A DNA stretch of 64,000 nt from Isoetes taiwanensis (GCA_021234155.1 JAJEKV010000027.1:124001-188000), one strand, 5' to 3'; shown: positions 20,408-30,658, counted from the first letter of the stretch. Program-made: numbers and translations. The notes: generated by a model from the sequence alone, not told the origin.

Positions 20408-22917
20408 AACTCTCTTGAGGAAGATGAAGACACCAACGAAGTGCAACGAGATTACACATTCTCTAGCCAATCCACTAAGAAATTCAAGGTGGATTTTAGT
20501 TTGAGAGCATGCTCCTCTGTAGAAGAAGAAGAAACCTTATGGGCCGAGCACAAAATGAGAAGACTTTTAAGAAGTAAATCTTTGCTCATTGGGTTGCATC
20601 AACAAATTTAACGTGGCTAAATTACGAGCAATTAGAGACAACTTCTGATTCAATGACATTGGCTGACCCGGAATGCTTATTTGGCCTATCATGTAAGACC
20701 AGACCGCAACACCTTCTTGCACTACATTAACCGTCAAGAAGTTTGCCAGAAATGCTTTATGGTTGTCCACCGTTTAGGGTCCACCAGAATGTCTAGAATA
20801 CACAAAAGACTGGACAAAAATCCAGCAATTGATGATCATTGTGGACCAAGAAGAGTTATAACCATGCATGCCCTTGCTGCTGTGTCGTGGATGGAGAAAT
20901 ATTTTAGAGAAACATGTGAGAAGCTGCCTAACAGTAACATGTATCATTTAACTGATAACATCACCAAAAAAGATGTTTTTAATGAGTACAAAGAGACTTG
21001 CACTCAGCTTCAGCACATCTCTTACTCACACTTCACCAGACTGTGGAAAAGTGAATTCGGTTTAGTGAAAATTCCCAGGAGACATAGAATGTCTGTTTGT
21101 TCAAGGTGTGCAGAATTAAAGAGTCAAAGAGAAACTGCAAAGACAGAGGTCGAAAGAAGTAAGCTCATGTTCTCCAATCTCTCACTTGTTTTAAAGATAA
21201 TGCTTTGACCTCATTTCTTCTACAGATATTGTGCAACAGAACCTTGCCAGACATCGTGAACAACAAGCAGCAGAGAGAAGAAAGCTTGCCAAACACAGAA
21301 AAAAAGCTCTTGAACGTCCACTGCAATATATGTCTGTTGTGATTGATGGAATGGACCAAAAAAAAACTACTCTACCGCATTTCTTGAACATTCCTAAAGA
21401 TGTGCCAGAGGAATGTTTTGTTAAGGTCCACCTTGTAGGAGCTATGGTCTTCAAAGGAAGTCTAAAGTGCAAAGTATTCTTGACGTATCCAAACTTGCAT
21501 GGTGACCCGAACCTCACAATTACAATTCTTAACAAGGTCCTGTGCGAGCAAGAGCAATTACCACCAGTGCTTTACCTGCAACTTGACAATACTACAAGGG
21601 AGAACAAGAACCAAACACTCTTTGCGTACTGTGCCATGTTAGTGGAGCTAGGGATCTTTAGAAAAGTGAAGCTGGGTTTCTTACTTGTAGGCCACACTCA
21701 TGATCAAATTGACCAAATGTTCAGCAGATTTTCTGTGCGCCTCAGAAGGAAGAAGGCTTTCTCTCTTCCTACTTTAGTTCGAATTATTGAAGATTCTTAC
21801 ACTCCCACTCCAGTGATTGATCTTCTTAAAGAGACTGCTGATTTCAGAGAGTTTATTTTCTCTCAACGTTCAGACAGAGAACAAGCTGTGAACAAATTGA
21901 ATGATCTCACCTTTCAACATCACATCAAGTTCTACTTGAAGGATGACCAGAGTTTCTTACAGGGCAAGAAGTATACCACAACTAAGGACTGGAGTCCACC
22001 AGAGGGATTACGCTTCCTTAAATATATTCCAGACACTTCCTTCGTAGAACGTGCTGAGCAACTTCCTCTCAAAAATCCTAAGGAGTCCAAGCAGAAGAAA
22101 AGTACCCCAGAGTCATCCTTAAAAGCCATAGAAAATGGAATTTCCTCAGGCTTTAAGTACTTCTTAGAAGAAGATCGAATGTGGTGGAGTAACTTCTTTC
22201 TCGAACAGAAAATTGTTGTGAAAAATATAGCTCTAAGACAGTTGCAAGAACCATTTCAATGGCCTAACACCTTCCATCAACCCCAGCACCAAGCAGGTCC
22301 AAGCAATGCTACGTTAGCACTGCAGAGAAGAAGACGAGGATCGAGTCATGTACCTCGGACCAAGACGCAGGAATGAGCCTCAAGGTAATATCACAGAAAT
22401 TACCAAGGGTATGCTAATTGCTCTTCCTACTGAGGAGGATGACAAAGGTCGACCTTTCTGGATAGCAAAAGTGCTTGACACAGTCAAGGAGGAAGGCTTA
22501 GTCACTAAACTCAAGATTCATTGGCTTGCAACACGCTCAGAAAATGCTTTTGAAGGTAGATATGAGTTAGAAATGAGAAGCCAAGGAAAAGGGAGAAAGT
22601 CCAAGAAGGTGGGTTGTAGGGATGAGCTGATCCTTAATGACGTGACTATATTATGCTATGATTTTAAATTGAAATCTGACAATCGTCTCACGGAAGGACT
22701 ATCAATTTGCTTAAAAAAAGCTTGTAATTACGAAGAAGATGATGAAGAAGGTGGTGGCAATGCTTCACCATCTGTTGATAGTGATGAGGAAGATAACTCA
22801 AGCACTTCCTCTAGTGATAGTGAAAGAAGTGAAGGTGATGAGGATGGCATAAATGAACATGATGACGTCCTGGATCCCTCTCTCATCACTCCTCACACTT
22901 TTGTACATAACTGAGTC
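20408..22917 (+). pseudogene. DUF7869-type protein, putative DDD transposase
   Basis: Candidate transposase of the 9420-23291 element. Blocks: 20408-20600 (DTNEVQRDYTFSSQSTKKFK), shifted frames to 20680, 20681-21158, intron 21159-21225 (GTAAG to TACAG, phase correct), 21226 to about 22345, then a shifted frame to TGA 22915-22917. The core has the DUF7869 signature LQLDNTTRENKN with FLLVGHTHDQIDQMFSRFS, preceded by VVIDGMDQKKTTLPHF. The three aspartates (VVID, LQLD, HTHD or QID) are spaced like an RNase H-fold DDD triad; that reading is mine. A cysteine pair (SVCSRCAELK) precedes it. The C-terminal block has PFWIAKVLD then an acidic-serine tail. Shifts near 20600, 20655 and 22350 make it a pseudogene. 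It diverges from the methyltransferase-like gene. Confidence 0.7.
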
Positions 22918-23266
22918 TTAGAAAAAGACTGTAAATTTTGCATGTGAATATGAAGATTCTATCTTCAAATTTTGAGAATACTACAGTTTCAGTTACGGAC
23001 TTACTTCAATTTTTTGTTAAATATTTTATCCTCTGAAATTAGAGATTCTCTCGTAAAATATACTTCAAGAACATTCTATTTGCTTAGAAAAGTGACACTT
23101 TAAAAATGTCAATTCTTTGGTTGCACAAAAAAATTAGTCATTTTGGGGGGGTTCAAAATAGAATTTCATGCATCTTTTTTTTTTTAACCTAGTTTCACCC
23201 CCTTTTTGTAAAAAAAAAAAAGGAATCTTTGAGGAATATTCCTTTCGCTCTCGTTTCGATGATTTG
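22918..23266. other. Right subterminal region of the DUF7869 transposon
   Basis: AT-rich, with homopolymer T and A tracts at 23176-23185 and 23209-23220 and the palindrome AGGAATATTCCT at 23232-23243. No coding. Confidence 0.5.
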
Positions 23267-23291
23267 CTCCCGTTTAATACGCAATCTTGTT
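23267..23291 (-). repeat. Right terminal inverted repeat of the DUF7869 transposon
   Basis: Reverse complement matches 9420-9444 at 22 of 25 positions. Followed by the duplication ATGG at 23292-23295 and then directly by chromovirus RT sequence. Confidence 0.85.
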
Positions 23292-23295
23292 ATGG

Positions 23296-23839
23296 GTGCT
23301 CCAAAAGGTGAGACACATGGGTGAATGAAATCTAGCTAAAGAAGTTCCTGCAACTGCTCCCAATCAGGCTAGCAATGGCTTTGGGCAAGCCTCTAATAGT
23401 CTCTTCTTGCTTAGAAATAGCTTCTACTGATGCAAGTCTAATAATACAAGCAACTTTATCTCTCCTGATGGCTTTATCCAACTGACGCAATGATATACAT
23501 TGTATAATCGAAATTATTGGGTTACCTGCGATAGTGACACGGGTCCCATTAGATGTGTTGAATGTGACCTCTTGCTTCTCACAGTCAATATTGGCCTTTG
23601 TGGTGGCCAAAAACTCTGGATTTGATGATAAGGTCATACTTACCAATATTCAGAATCTCCGCATCTAAAGTAACGGGTTCTCTTGGCAACTGAATGTTGA
23701 GGTTAACCCAGCAGCCCTGTATGTGATGGATAGCTCCACTAGCCAATGTAACTGGACATGGATTAGACTTCAAAAGGGTGAGCTGTAAAGCTTCGGCCAG
23801 TCTAGGAGATGCAAAATTGTATGTACTACCCATATCCAT
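23296..23839 (-). pseudogene. Chromovirus protease and RT N-terminus
   Basis: Retropepsin region: MDMGSTYNFASPRLAEALQL matches the usual DSGAT-HNF-IS, with the catalytic D followed by M instead of S or T. HHIQGCWVNLNIQLPREPV and KYDLII follow (usual YDLILGMDWL). After a shift the frame continues to 23332. The RT start reads FIHPCVSPFGAPI and runs into the transposon at 23292-23295. Confidence 0.75.
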
Positions 23840-25100
23840 GAGAATATTTCAATTGCAGCAAAAATATGGGACTCACCTTGTATGTACTCAGGTGCTTCTT
23901 CGTCGGTGAGAATGGAAGATCATATATAGCTAACATCTCATCCCATTCAACTTCGACTAGGGCTGCTTGCACTACTTGGGTCACATAGGGACAATCCTGC
24001 ATATGGTGTCCTGGTCGGAAACATAAAAAACAGGCTTTGTCTCGCCTTACCTGATCATGAGCCTCCCTAGGAATAGATTGGAGGATCTGTTGCATGGTGC
24101 CCGTGACGGTTGCTGGTTTGTCTGGGACATTAAAGATCATCTTTTTGTCGGGCTTCTGATAAGCCGGTTGCTGAGGGATCCTCGTGCTAGGAGATCGGGC
24201 TTTGTATGTCGCATAAGACTTTTCCATGCCATAATTGGAGGGATGCTGGTATGGAAATCTGGGGTAATCTTCTTCTAGACTCGACGCTTTGGCTTCTGCT
24301 TCTGCCATTGTCTTAGGGTCAATCGCGCGGACCATCTTCCTAAGAATTAGAGACGAGCCCTCAATGTAGTCCTTGGCATCGTGGCGCTCGGTAATACCTG
24401 GGACATAGAGGCGTAGACACATAAATCCATTTATGTAGGTCTGTACTAACATGTTCTTCTGTTATCTGTATCTATTGACAACGATGTGCCCTAGGAACAT
24501 AATGGGACTTAAATACTAAGACAAAAAATTTGAACTTGCAATTATCCCTAGTCAAGCCATGGGATCTAGTATATCCCTTCCACCATATACGTGCGGACTT
24601 GGTAAGATTTGTGGTGGCGACTTGACCAATGTCCTTCTCAATCATACCATACGACTTCCGGAACTCGTGCATCTCATCGAGCCAGGATTCGACATCCACA
24701 CCGGATCTGGACTTGCCTGACAACTGCACAAGCTTACGATTCTTCCATATTCTGGTAACCACTGAATCAATTGTTTTCTGGTAGTCTTTGTTACAGAGTT
24801 AACATGGTCCTCCTATGACGCTGAAGAGTTTGAAGAGTCAGAAGGATCTGAATCAGAGTCAGAGAAAGAGCAGGTGCGAGCATGTATAGAACGTGTCGAC
24901 GTAGTCGCGCAGGGGCCGGTGCAAGTGGAGGTACCAGATTGACTTCGGCTACTAGCACTTCAAGGCCATACTTCGGAACTATGGGCGGAGGGTGCCTCTA
25001 GAGGACATATGCCTGAAGTTCGGCCATTTGACGCTTCATGAAGATTAACTCTTGTTCGAGCGTCAATTGACCAGTTGCCCAAGTTGGATTCCGTATGCCA
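23826..25100 (-). pseudogene. Chromovirus gag with CCHC knuckle, frame-broken
   Basis: Gag forms the virus-like particle. The minus strand gives TLEQELIFMKRQMAELQAYV near 25040, a capsid block at 24762-24472 (WLDEMHEFRKSYGM, ARIWWKGYTRS) and a block at 24452-23826 with KACFLCFRPGHHMQDCPYV, a C-x2-C-x4-H-x4-C nucleocapsid knuckle. Stops and shifts separate the blocks. A chromovirus gag start would lie near 25100, where the retrotransposon sequence appears to end. Confidence 0.7.
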
Positions 25101-25968
25101 TCTATATCAGAAAGAAAAAATAGATTATAGATGGTATGTGCGTATGAAAAAAGAATGATTCATATAGTATGCTATTTTCGTTTTGGGGTTGGGGAGGGTT
25201 TTCAGGCAGTGGTTTGGCCTATGATTTCCGTATAGTATTGTATTGAAAAGGGTATAATTTGCCATCTTAGAGGAGCTTCACTGTTTGATGCTATTTTGGG
25301 TGGTCTGGAGGCCGCTTTTTGCATGGGGCGTTGTTGCAAGGGTTGAATTGCAGTGAGCCGGATTTGGAAGGCACCAGCCATTTGGATCGCTGCCCTGTGG
25401 TGTGTGTACAGAGGGAGGCCTCTGGGAGAGGCAGGCGTGCGCTTCGGCATGTGGGAAACGGCCCGCTATCATTTCTGTGGTGTTACCGCTGAAGCAATCC
25501 GGCTGGAGCTTGGAGGGCGATGGAGGCTGTTGGTGAGCGTCCTTGAATCCCTCACAAATCTCGTGTGTTTGTCTGTGCACGGTCAGTGAGGCGAAATTAG
25601 CATAGCAGGCCGTAGGTGAAAGGTGTTTCCGGAGAGGGCTGGGCAAACTTGGATTCCTGTGTGTGTGTGGAGGCTGGGGCCAGAACGCTGCAGCATGCAG
25701 ATGAGAAGAGAGGGTGGTGGAGCAGAGGCGGTTGTTCGATAGTTGTCCCTGCAGGTGTTGTAGAGACGGAGGTGGCGGGCCTATATTTCATTCCCTTGAT
25801 GCTGTAGGCTGTCCACCCGAGTGTAGTAGGGCTGCTGAGATCAGGAAGGGGAGCTGGAGCAGAAGGCCTGCCCCAGTTAGCTTTGCGAGGCCACAGCCAC
25901 CGCTTCGGGATGTTGTAATTGAGGGGGACGGAGGTCTGGATGGGAGGATCAAACAATTGAGCCTGGGG

Positions 25969-27291
25969 ATGGGGAGTTCAGTGCAGAGAGGTGGAAGCGA
26001 GAGAAATGGTGGTCCAGTGCGGGGTGATGCTGGTATACCTGCCGTGTTTGAGGATCGAGTAGGTGCATTGGCACCTGATATGTGTAGGAAGGATGGAGGA
26101 AGGCGGGGAAGGGGTGGTAGAGGTGGAGGTAGACTAGGTAGTGGTGGGCGCCGAGGGGGAAGGCAGGTGAGATGCGCGCCTTCAATCACACAATCCGGTG
26201 CTGAACCTATATGGGATGAGTCTGTAGAAGAGGCGGAGCCCCGTGTCAATGTTAGGACTGCCAGGGGTGGGGCTAGGAAGCGGGGACGTGGGAGAGGCCG
26301 TAGGATCCCCAGCTTCATAGAGGAGCATGTCGGGATTGACATTGGTGGGGGGCCTGGAGAAGAAGCTGTGGAGTTGCCCGGGGTGCTAGATGCATCCGTG
26401 ACGATTGTGTTTGGGGGATGTGATGTCCCACAAGCGTTATATGATCGGATGATTGTGTTTCTGAAGGAGAAATGCAAAGCAGGTGTGGTTGCATTGGAAA
26501 GAGGGTCAGACCTTGACCATTTGCACATCCAAGCTGTGATGCGATCTGACGCGAAGACCCCATCCAGCTTGAATGTGAGAATCAAGAATTTTCTAGGATG
26601 GAACACTTGTAAACCGGTAGGGGCCATGATCCTGTGCAAAGCCTTGAGGGGAAGCAAATTGCATTGCTTCGAAGGCCTCGTGGGCTATTGTTTGAAAGAC
26701 ATGGGGAAGTTACACTTTAAAGCTCACATGCACAATGTATCTTCGGAGCAAGTGCACACTGGGAAGGAGCTTTATGCATTGTATGGGGCTGGGGAGGTCA
26801 AGCATTTGATAGTGCTTGACAATCGAAACCTCATGGCCAAAGCTTTCCACTATGTGTCATATCATGCTGGCAGGTTTAGGACTGTCTCCCTTCTTCACAC
26901 CATCAGATGCATGCTGCAGACCGGCAAGTTCAGGCTGGCAAGTTCTTGGGTGTTGCCCAATAACTCTGCATATGCCTCGTTGGAACGAGTGCAAGCAGCC
27001 TGGCGGATTATGCTGGCACCGCAGCAATGCAGCTATAAGGATGTGCGCATGGCATTATTTGGGAGCCAGCCAGGAGTGGTCCCAATAGAGCGTGTTGGAA
27101 GGAGAAGAAAGCGCTTTTGGGATGCTGCAGGCGTGTTCGAGGATGGGGAGGAGAGATCTGGAGATGGAAGCAGTAGTGATGAATTCGTCTATGCTAATAG
27201 CGGAGTGCAGCCCCCGTGTCAAGAGCCTGCTGATCCCTATGCTGATTTCATCCCGCTTGACATTAGGGATGATGAGTTTGATGTAGTTTGA
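25969..27291 (+). CDS. Rep-like HUH endonuclease, no helicase
   Basis: Predicted rolling-circle type single-strand nuclease. 440 residues from ATG 25969; the frame is open to 25714 without an ATG, so an upstream exon is possible. An N-terminal third rich in R and G (about residues 40-110) is probably disordered. The Rep fold follows: VTIVFGG (motif I position), HLHIQAVMRS with H184 and H186 (HUH metal site), and GYCLKD with Y240 and K243 (motif III nucleophile YxxK). About 150 residues follow with no Walker A, so no SF1 or SF3 helicase. The tail is acidic. The order matches CRESS-type Reps and the HUH proteins of Replitrons, as I recall that family. Frame and catalytic residues are intact. 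Confidence 0.7.
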   Translation: MGSSVQRGGSERNGGPVRGDAGIPAVFEDRVGALAPDMCRKDGGRRGRGGRGGGRLGSGGRRGGRQVRCAPSITQSGAEPIWDESVEEAEPRVNVRTARGGARKRGRGRGRRIPSFIEEHVGIDIGGGPGEEAVELPGVLDASVTIVFGGCDVPQALYDRMIVFLKEKCKAGVVALERGSDLDHLHIQAVMRSDAKTPSSLNVRIKNFLGWNTCKPVGAMILCKALRGSKLHCFEGLVGYCLKDMGKLHFKAHMHNVSSEQVHTGKELYALYGAGEVKHLIVLDNRNLMAKAFHYVSYHAGRFRTVSLLHTIRCMLQTGKFRLASSWVLPNNSAYASLERVQAAWRIMLAPQQCSYKDVRMALFGSQPGVVPIERVGRRRKRFWDAAGVFEDGEERSGDGSSSDEFVYANSGVQPPCQEPADPYADFIPLDIRDDEFDVV

Positions 27292-27374
27292 TGTAGCTGC
27301 TTGCCTTTACGCTTTGCTTTTATTTCATTGTGCTTCATTTAGCTAATGTCCTTGTTGTCGCAGGTGACAATGGT

Positions 27375-27779
27375 ATGGGGGTGGGACCTCGTCATGGGCA
27401 GGAGCTAATTGTCATCACCGATAGCTCAGAGGATGCTGAATCCATTGATCAATCGGTTGTGGAGTCAGGCAATAAGGAGGAGGTGTATGATTTTGTACAG
27501 GAACTAAGAGATGCAGAGGAAGCTGTTAGGGTTGTCTGCGCAGCAGTGGGGAATCTTCGTACGGCGCTCATGGCCTTACTCGAGCAGATTGAGAGTGCTG
27601 TTGAGTTGGTTGAGGCTTGTCCTGTAGACGATGCTAGTTTTGAGAGGAAGATGCTGCGATCACACTTGAACCTCACTAGGGGCTTGCTCATAAGGGAGTT
27701 ACGTGAGCTGGAAGTGATAAGGCGCAGGCATGACACCCAGGATGCTGGGCCTAGCAAGAGGAGGACAGGTGATCGATAG
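27375..27779 (+). CDS. Unknown helical protein, second ORF of the Rep element
   Basis: 134 residues from ATG 27375, rich in E, L and A with heptad-like spacing (EEAVRVVCAAVGNLRTALM), probably all-helical, with a basic C-terminus (SKRRTGDR). It starts just after a good splice acceptor (TTGTTGTCGCAG, ending at 27363), so it may be a downstream exon of a transcript that includes the Rep ORF. I could not find a donor in the matching phase. Same strand and base composition as the Rep gene. No family recognised. Confidence 0.45.
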   Translation: MGVGPRHGQELIVITDSSEDAESIDQSVVESGNKEEVYDFVQELRDAEEAVRVVCAAVGNLRTALMALLEQIESAVELVEACPVDDASFERKMLRSHLNLTRGLLIRELRELEVIRRRHDTQDAGPSKRRTGDR

Positions 27780-27830
27780 TGGATTCTCCATGGCTATTTG
27801 TAGATACACTTGTGTGGTTCAGTTGTCATG

Positions 27831-27990
27831 CATGCTGTTTTGCCTATGAAGGCTTATGTAAATTATCTCTGTTGATGCTGTTGTGGTTTGAGACCATAGG
27901 TCAATGTATATATGCTGCTTTGCCTATGAAGGCTTATGTAAATTGTCTCTTTTAATGGTATTGCGGTGTTTACACCATAGACGTCAATGT
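27831..27990 (+). repeat. Two-copy tandem repeat, about 80 bp, after the Rep ORFs
   Basis: Copies start near 27831 and 27913. Both contain TTTGCCTATGAAGGCTTATG then TAAATT and, about 40 bp later, ACCATAG and GTCAATGT. They differ at several positions. Position suggests the element's 3' terminal region. Confidence 0.75.
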
Positions 27991-28194
27991 GCACCTTAGG
28001 AACAATTTGAATCACTGTAATTGTAAATGATGTGGGCCATCGATCTGGCACAATGCCAAGAATATTCCCCTCCTCGACGGCTTGCAATGAAAGTTCAACG
28101 AAACGCTATAATACATGGAAAAAACGAATTTCATCCATAATTGAGTAGTCGAGCAATTTATAAGACATCAAAATTTATCCTTCTATATATATTA

Positions 28195-28222
28195 CTAGTT
28201 ATGGTGCCCGGCGTTGCCGGGC
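28195..28222 (-). mobile_element. Helitron 3' terminus
   Basis: On the minus strand a 7-bp GC stem with 3-nt loop (GCCCGGC AAC GCCGGGC, 28222-28206) is followed by 7 nt and CTAG (28198-28195), then T. A GC-rich hairpin a few bases before CTRR-T is the diagnostic Helitron 3' end. The element body lies at higher coordinates. I could not locate the 5' TC end, and no RepHel gene is visible to 35 kb, so it is probably a short non-autonomous copy. Confidence 0.7.
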
Positions 28223-30538
28223 TTTAGCAACTATCTGTCAGGAAATAGAAAAATAAAAGTCGTTACGTGTAGAGACTATTGCTAAGATGTACGAATTCAT
28301 AGATAATTTACTTGACATTTTATTGCAAGATTGTAATGGAATTGATGAAGGTGCCAATAATTCAAATGCAAATTCAAAATAGAAGATATTATGGTTGGGA
28401 GTTAATTTTCTCTCATACCTAGGTATTTATACACCCTTCACTGAGTTGTAAGCTACCATTTTTTATTTTTTATAACATGTGTTTTTTAACGTCCATATGT
28501 GCAACTTCGACAACAATGTGCAACTTCGACAACAATGCACGTTGATATTGGCAAGAATGGATATTATTTTTTCGTAATTATTTTTGTTATTGAAATTGTC
28601 TAATGACAGAATCGTCAATGTATTCACTTTGCAATTTTAATAAGAAAAACAATGCGGAAATTGGGGGCAGTTAAATCTACTTCTAAACACGAAAATTTGA
28701 AAAGACAGATCCAAAATTTATGCTCAAAATATCACCCTTAGAGGGAGTTAAATACACCAACAAAAAATAGATAGAGAAATGCAAAACACAAAATTTTATC
28801 ATGGTTCATTAGCATGCTTTAGTTCATAATGGAACTCTAACACATCAGCAAAAGGCCTAATATTGTACTTTATTGGATCCTCCTATGATATCTTCACTTC
28901 TTCGACATATAACATCTTAGCCGAGGTACGAAACGCACGTTATTGTCACACATTCGCCGCATAAGTATGGGCATGTGCTGACATAGGCATTTAATGTAAG
29001 ACTGCTTATTCAAAGTTATTACCCATTATGATTTTTATGGAATGTATGCCAAAGTTATTTTAGTTGTGGATCCCTCAAAGGTGTGCTCGAAAATGTGAGA
29101 ACTACATCCTTGATGTCTAAGGCCATGTGCCGCACACAATAAGTATGACTCACATGTATACAAAGAAACCAGAAGAACGAAATGTTGAGATTTAGATTGC
29201 GTCGCTCAGAACAAAATGCAAGTGTGAGTGACTTACCTCCATAACTCTAGACCACATGCTAGCATACTGACAAATAAGTCAACCAAATCGTATGCCATCT
29301 TCCATTCTTTCATAGTTCCATAAACAGTTATGTTGTCTTTGCTATAATTAAAATGCTATAATTATCAATACTTTCCTTATTAGGCTTAAGGAATTGAATA
29401 AGGACATTCTTGTTGCCAAAACATTGCCAACAACCTAAACCTATTGTTATGTTGTCCTCAACCTATTGTTTTTGTGATAAGAATGCTCTTGTTGCCAAAA
29501 CAAAGTTGCCATGTTTTATCCTAAACCTATTGTTTTTGTTAATCAATAGTGAACATTGTTATCCTCAACTTTGTCGGGTGTCATTGCGTGTCTATTATGG
29601 GTTACCTAATGTATTTGCAAGTCAGCTGTGGTTATAAAAACACAAACTTCATTCATGTAACTGTTATTTTCGTCTTATTGCAATTAACATAAGTCAAGAC
29701 AATTAGCCTACCAAAAATGTCAAGTGCCAAAGTGGCAAAAGCCAAAACCATTCCATACATAAAGCTCAACTAATCGCATATTATAGCCCTTCTTAAGGTG
29801 ACATGCCTTACTTTTAAGACCGATTGAATTTTTTGCCTTCAAGACTGTTATTTACATGTATTCACATGCCCTCTATTTTTTTTATCTAGGATCTCATGCT
29901 TAAGGTATAGATAGGATTGCACAATTCAGGCATCAATTGTTGTCTGGGTTGGCTATAGAGCTGCGTTGTTTTATGATATCAGAGTAATGCTTCTGCTAAA
30001 GAGTACGGCTAAGAGTACAACTCTTAGAGAAACAATGTATGTCATGACAGTGCAACGTTTTGCATGCAAATGTTCAAATGGACCATAGTGCAACGTTTTG
30101 CATGCAAATGTTCAAATGGACCATAGAGTCTTGACGAAGGCCCTGAATAACTTGTTCCATATTGCATATTCATCTTTTCCTTTCTCCATAAAGATTTGAC
30201 AGTATAAAAATACTCGGGTTCAGCAAGAAATATTCTCCTATGCATTTGTACTGTCCTTCAGATCTTTGAGCATGAAACAATGAAGTCTGATCAGATAAAC
30301 AAAAGATATGGCAAAACAAAGGGCTGGAATGTTAATGCTACGCAAAAAAATTCATTAGTTCTCAACATTTAGTTCAATTCCAGCATTTGCAGTTTCGCTG
30401 TCCAACTTCTCGCCATCTATTTGGTCTATTTTTTCCACCATCTATTTCCTCTAATGCCTGCAACATATTGTGTAGTGATCTTAAATCAAATCGACATGAT
30501 CAAACATAAACCCCCAATTCTAGTGTAATCAAATACAT

Positions 30539-30658
30539 AACTTATATTGGATGAAATAAGTCAGGTGCACGATATTACCTATTGTGGAGATGTTATAAAA
30601 CTTATATTGGATGAAATAAGTCAGGTGCACGATATTACCCATTGTGGAGATGTTATAA
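30539..30658. repeat. 60-bp tandem duplication
   Basis: Two adjacent 60-bp copies starting AACTTATATTGGATGAAATA, differing at one position in the body. Recent event in non-coding DNA. Confidence 0.9.

Larger units (their letters stand above)
9420..23291. mobile_element. DUF7869 TIR transposon carrying a ParB/methyltransferase-like gene
   Basis: Boundaries come from three independent signs. (1) Terminal inverted repeats of 25 bp: left AACACGATTGCAAATTAAAC then GGGAG, right (reverse complement) AACAAGATTGCGTATTAAAC then GGGAG, 22 of 25 identical. (2) A 4-bp duplication ATGG at 9416-9419 and 23292-23295. (3) Removal restores the chromovirus RT frame. Subterminal TCAAAGATTCC also occurs near both ends. 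Total 13.9 kb, of which 5.5 kb is a nested hAT, so the element itself is about 8.3 kb. It holds a plus-strand DUF7869 gene (20408-22917) and a minus-strand gene (15303-20372) with methyltransferase motifs. A 4-bp duplication is known in Sola, Ginger and some Academ elements. I cannot assign a superfamily from memory. Confidence 0.85.
5023..25100 (-). mobile_element. Ty3/gypsy chromovirus, split by a nested transposon
   Basis: Minus-strand domain order is gag and CCHC knuckle (about 25100-23826), protease (23839-23332), RT start (to 23296), then after the insertion at 9420-23291 the rest of RT (9415-8725), RNase H (to 8187), integrase (7799-7219), chromodomain (7171-6872) and a 3' LTR (6229-5023). 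PR-RT-RH-IN-CHD order identifies a chromovirus. Joining the two halves with one copy of ATGG restores GAPILFV at the start of RT, so this was one element before the insertion. All frames carry stops or shifts. The 5' LTR is not seen: sequence above about 25.1 kb changes to an unrelated GC-rich island. Confidence 0.85.
25140..28090 (+). mobile_element. Candidate Replitron-like (HUH Rep) element
   Basis: A GC-rich, G-biased island sharply distinct from AT-rich neighbours. It encodes a Rep-like HUH protein (25969-27291) and a second helical ORF (27375-27779), with a tandem repeat after it (27831-27990). No helicase, integrase or RT. I could not find paired ends or a target duplication, so the limits are approximate. 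The left edge is set by the end of recognisable gag and a small hairpin (25095-25138), the right by the AT-rich sequence before the Helitron end. Confidence 0.5.

Noticed and set aside
20061..20504. Plus-strand open frame 20190-20504 as N-terminus of the DUF7869 gene
   Set aside because: Its residues do not resemble the family; the DUF7869-like reading starts later, in another frame, at about 20408, and the minus strand is more protein-like at 20070-20372.
25788..26657. A 289-codon minus-strand open frame opposite the Rep gene
   Set aside because: Composition is P, S and L rich, as expected opposite an R/G-rich GC-biased gene; no motif, and the plus strand has a convincing protein.
25969..27291. 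Integrated geminivirus or other CRESS-DNA virus
   Set aside because: No SF3 helicase, no coat protein, RG-rich N-terminus unlike viral Reps, and a companion ORF of another type; a Replitron-like element fits better.
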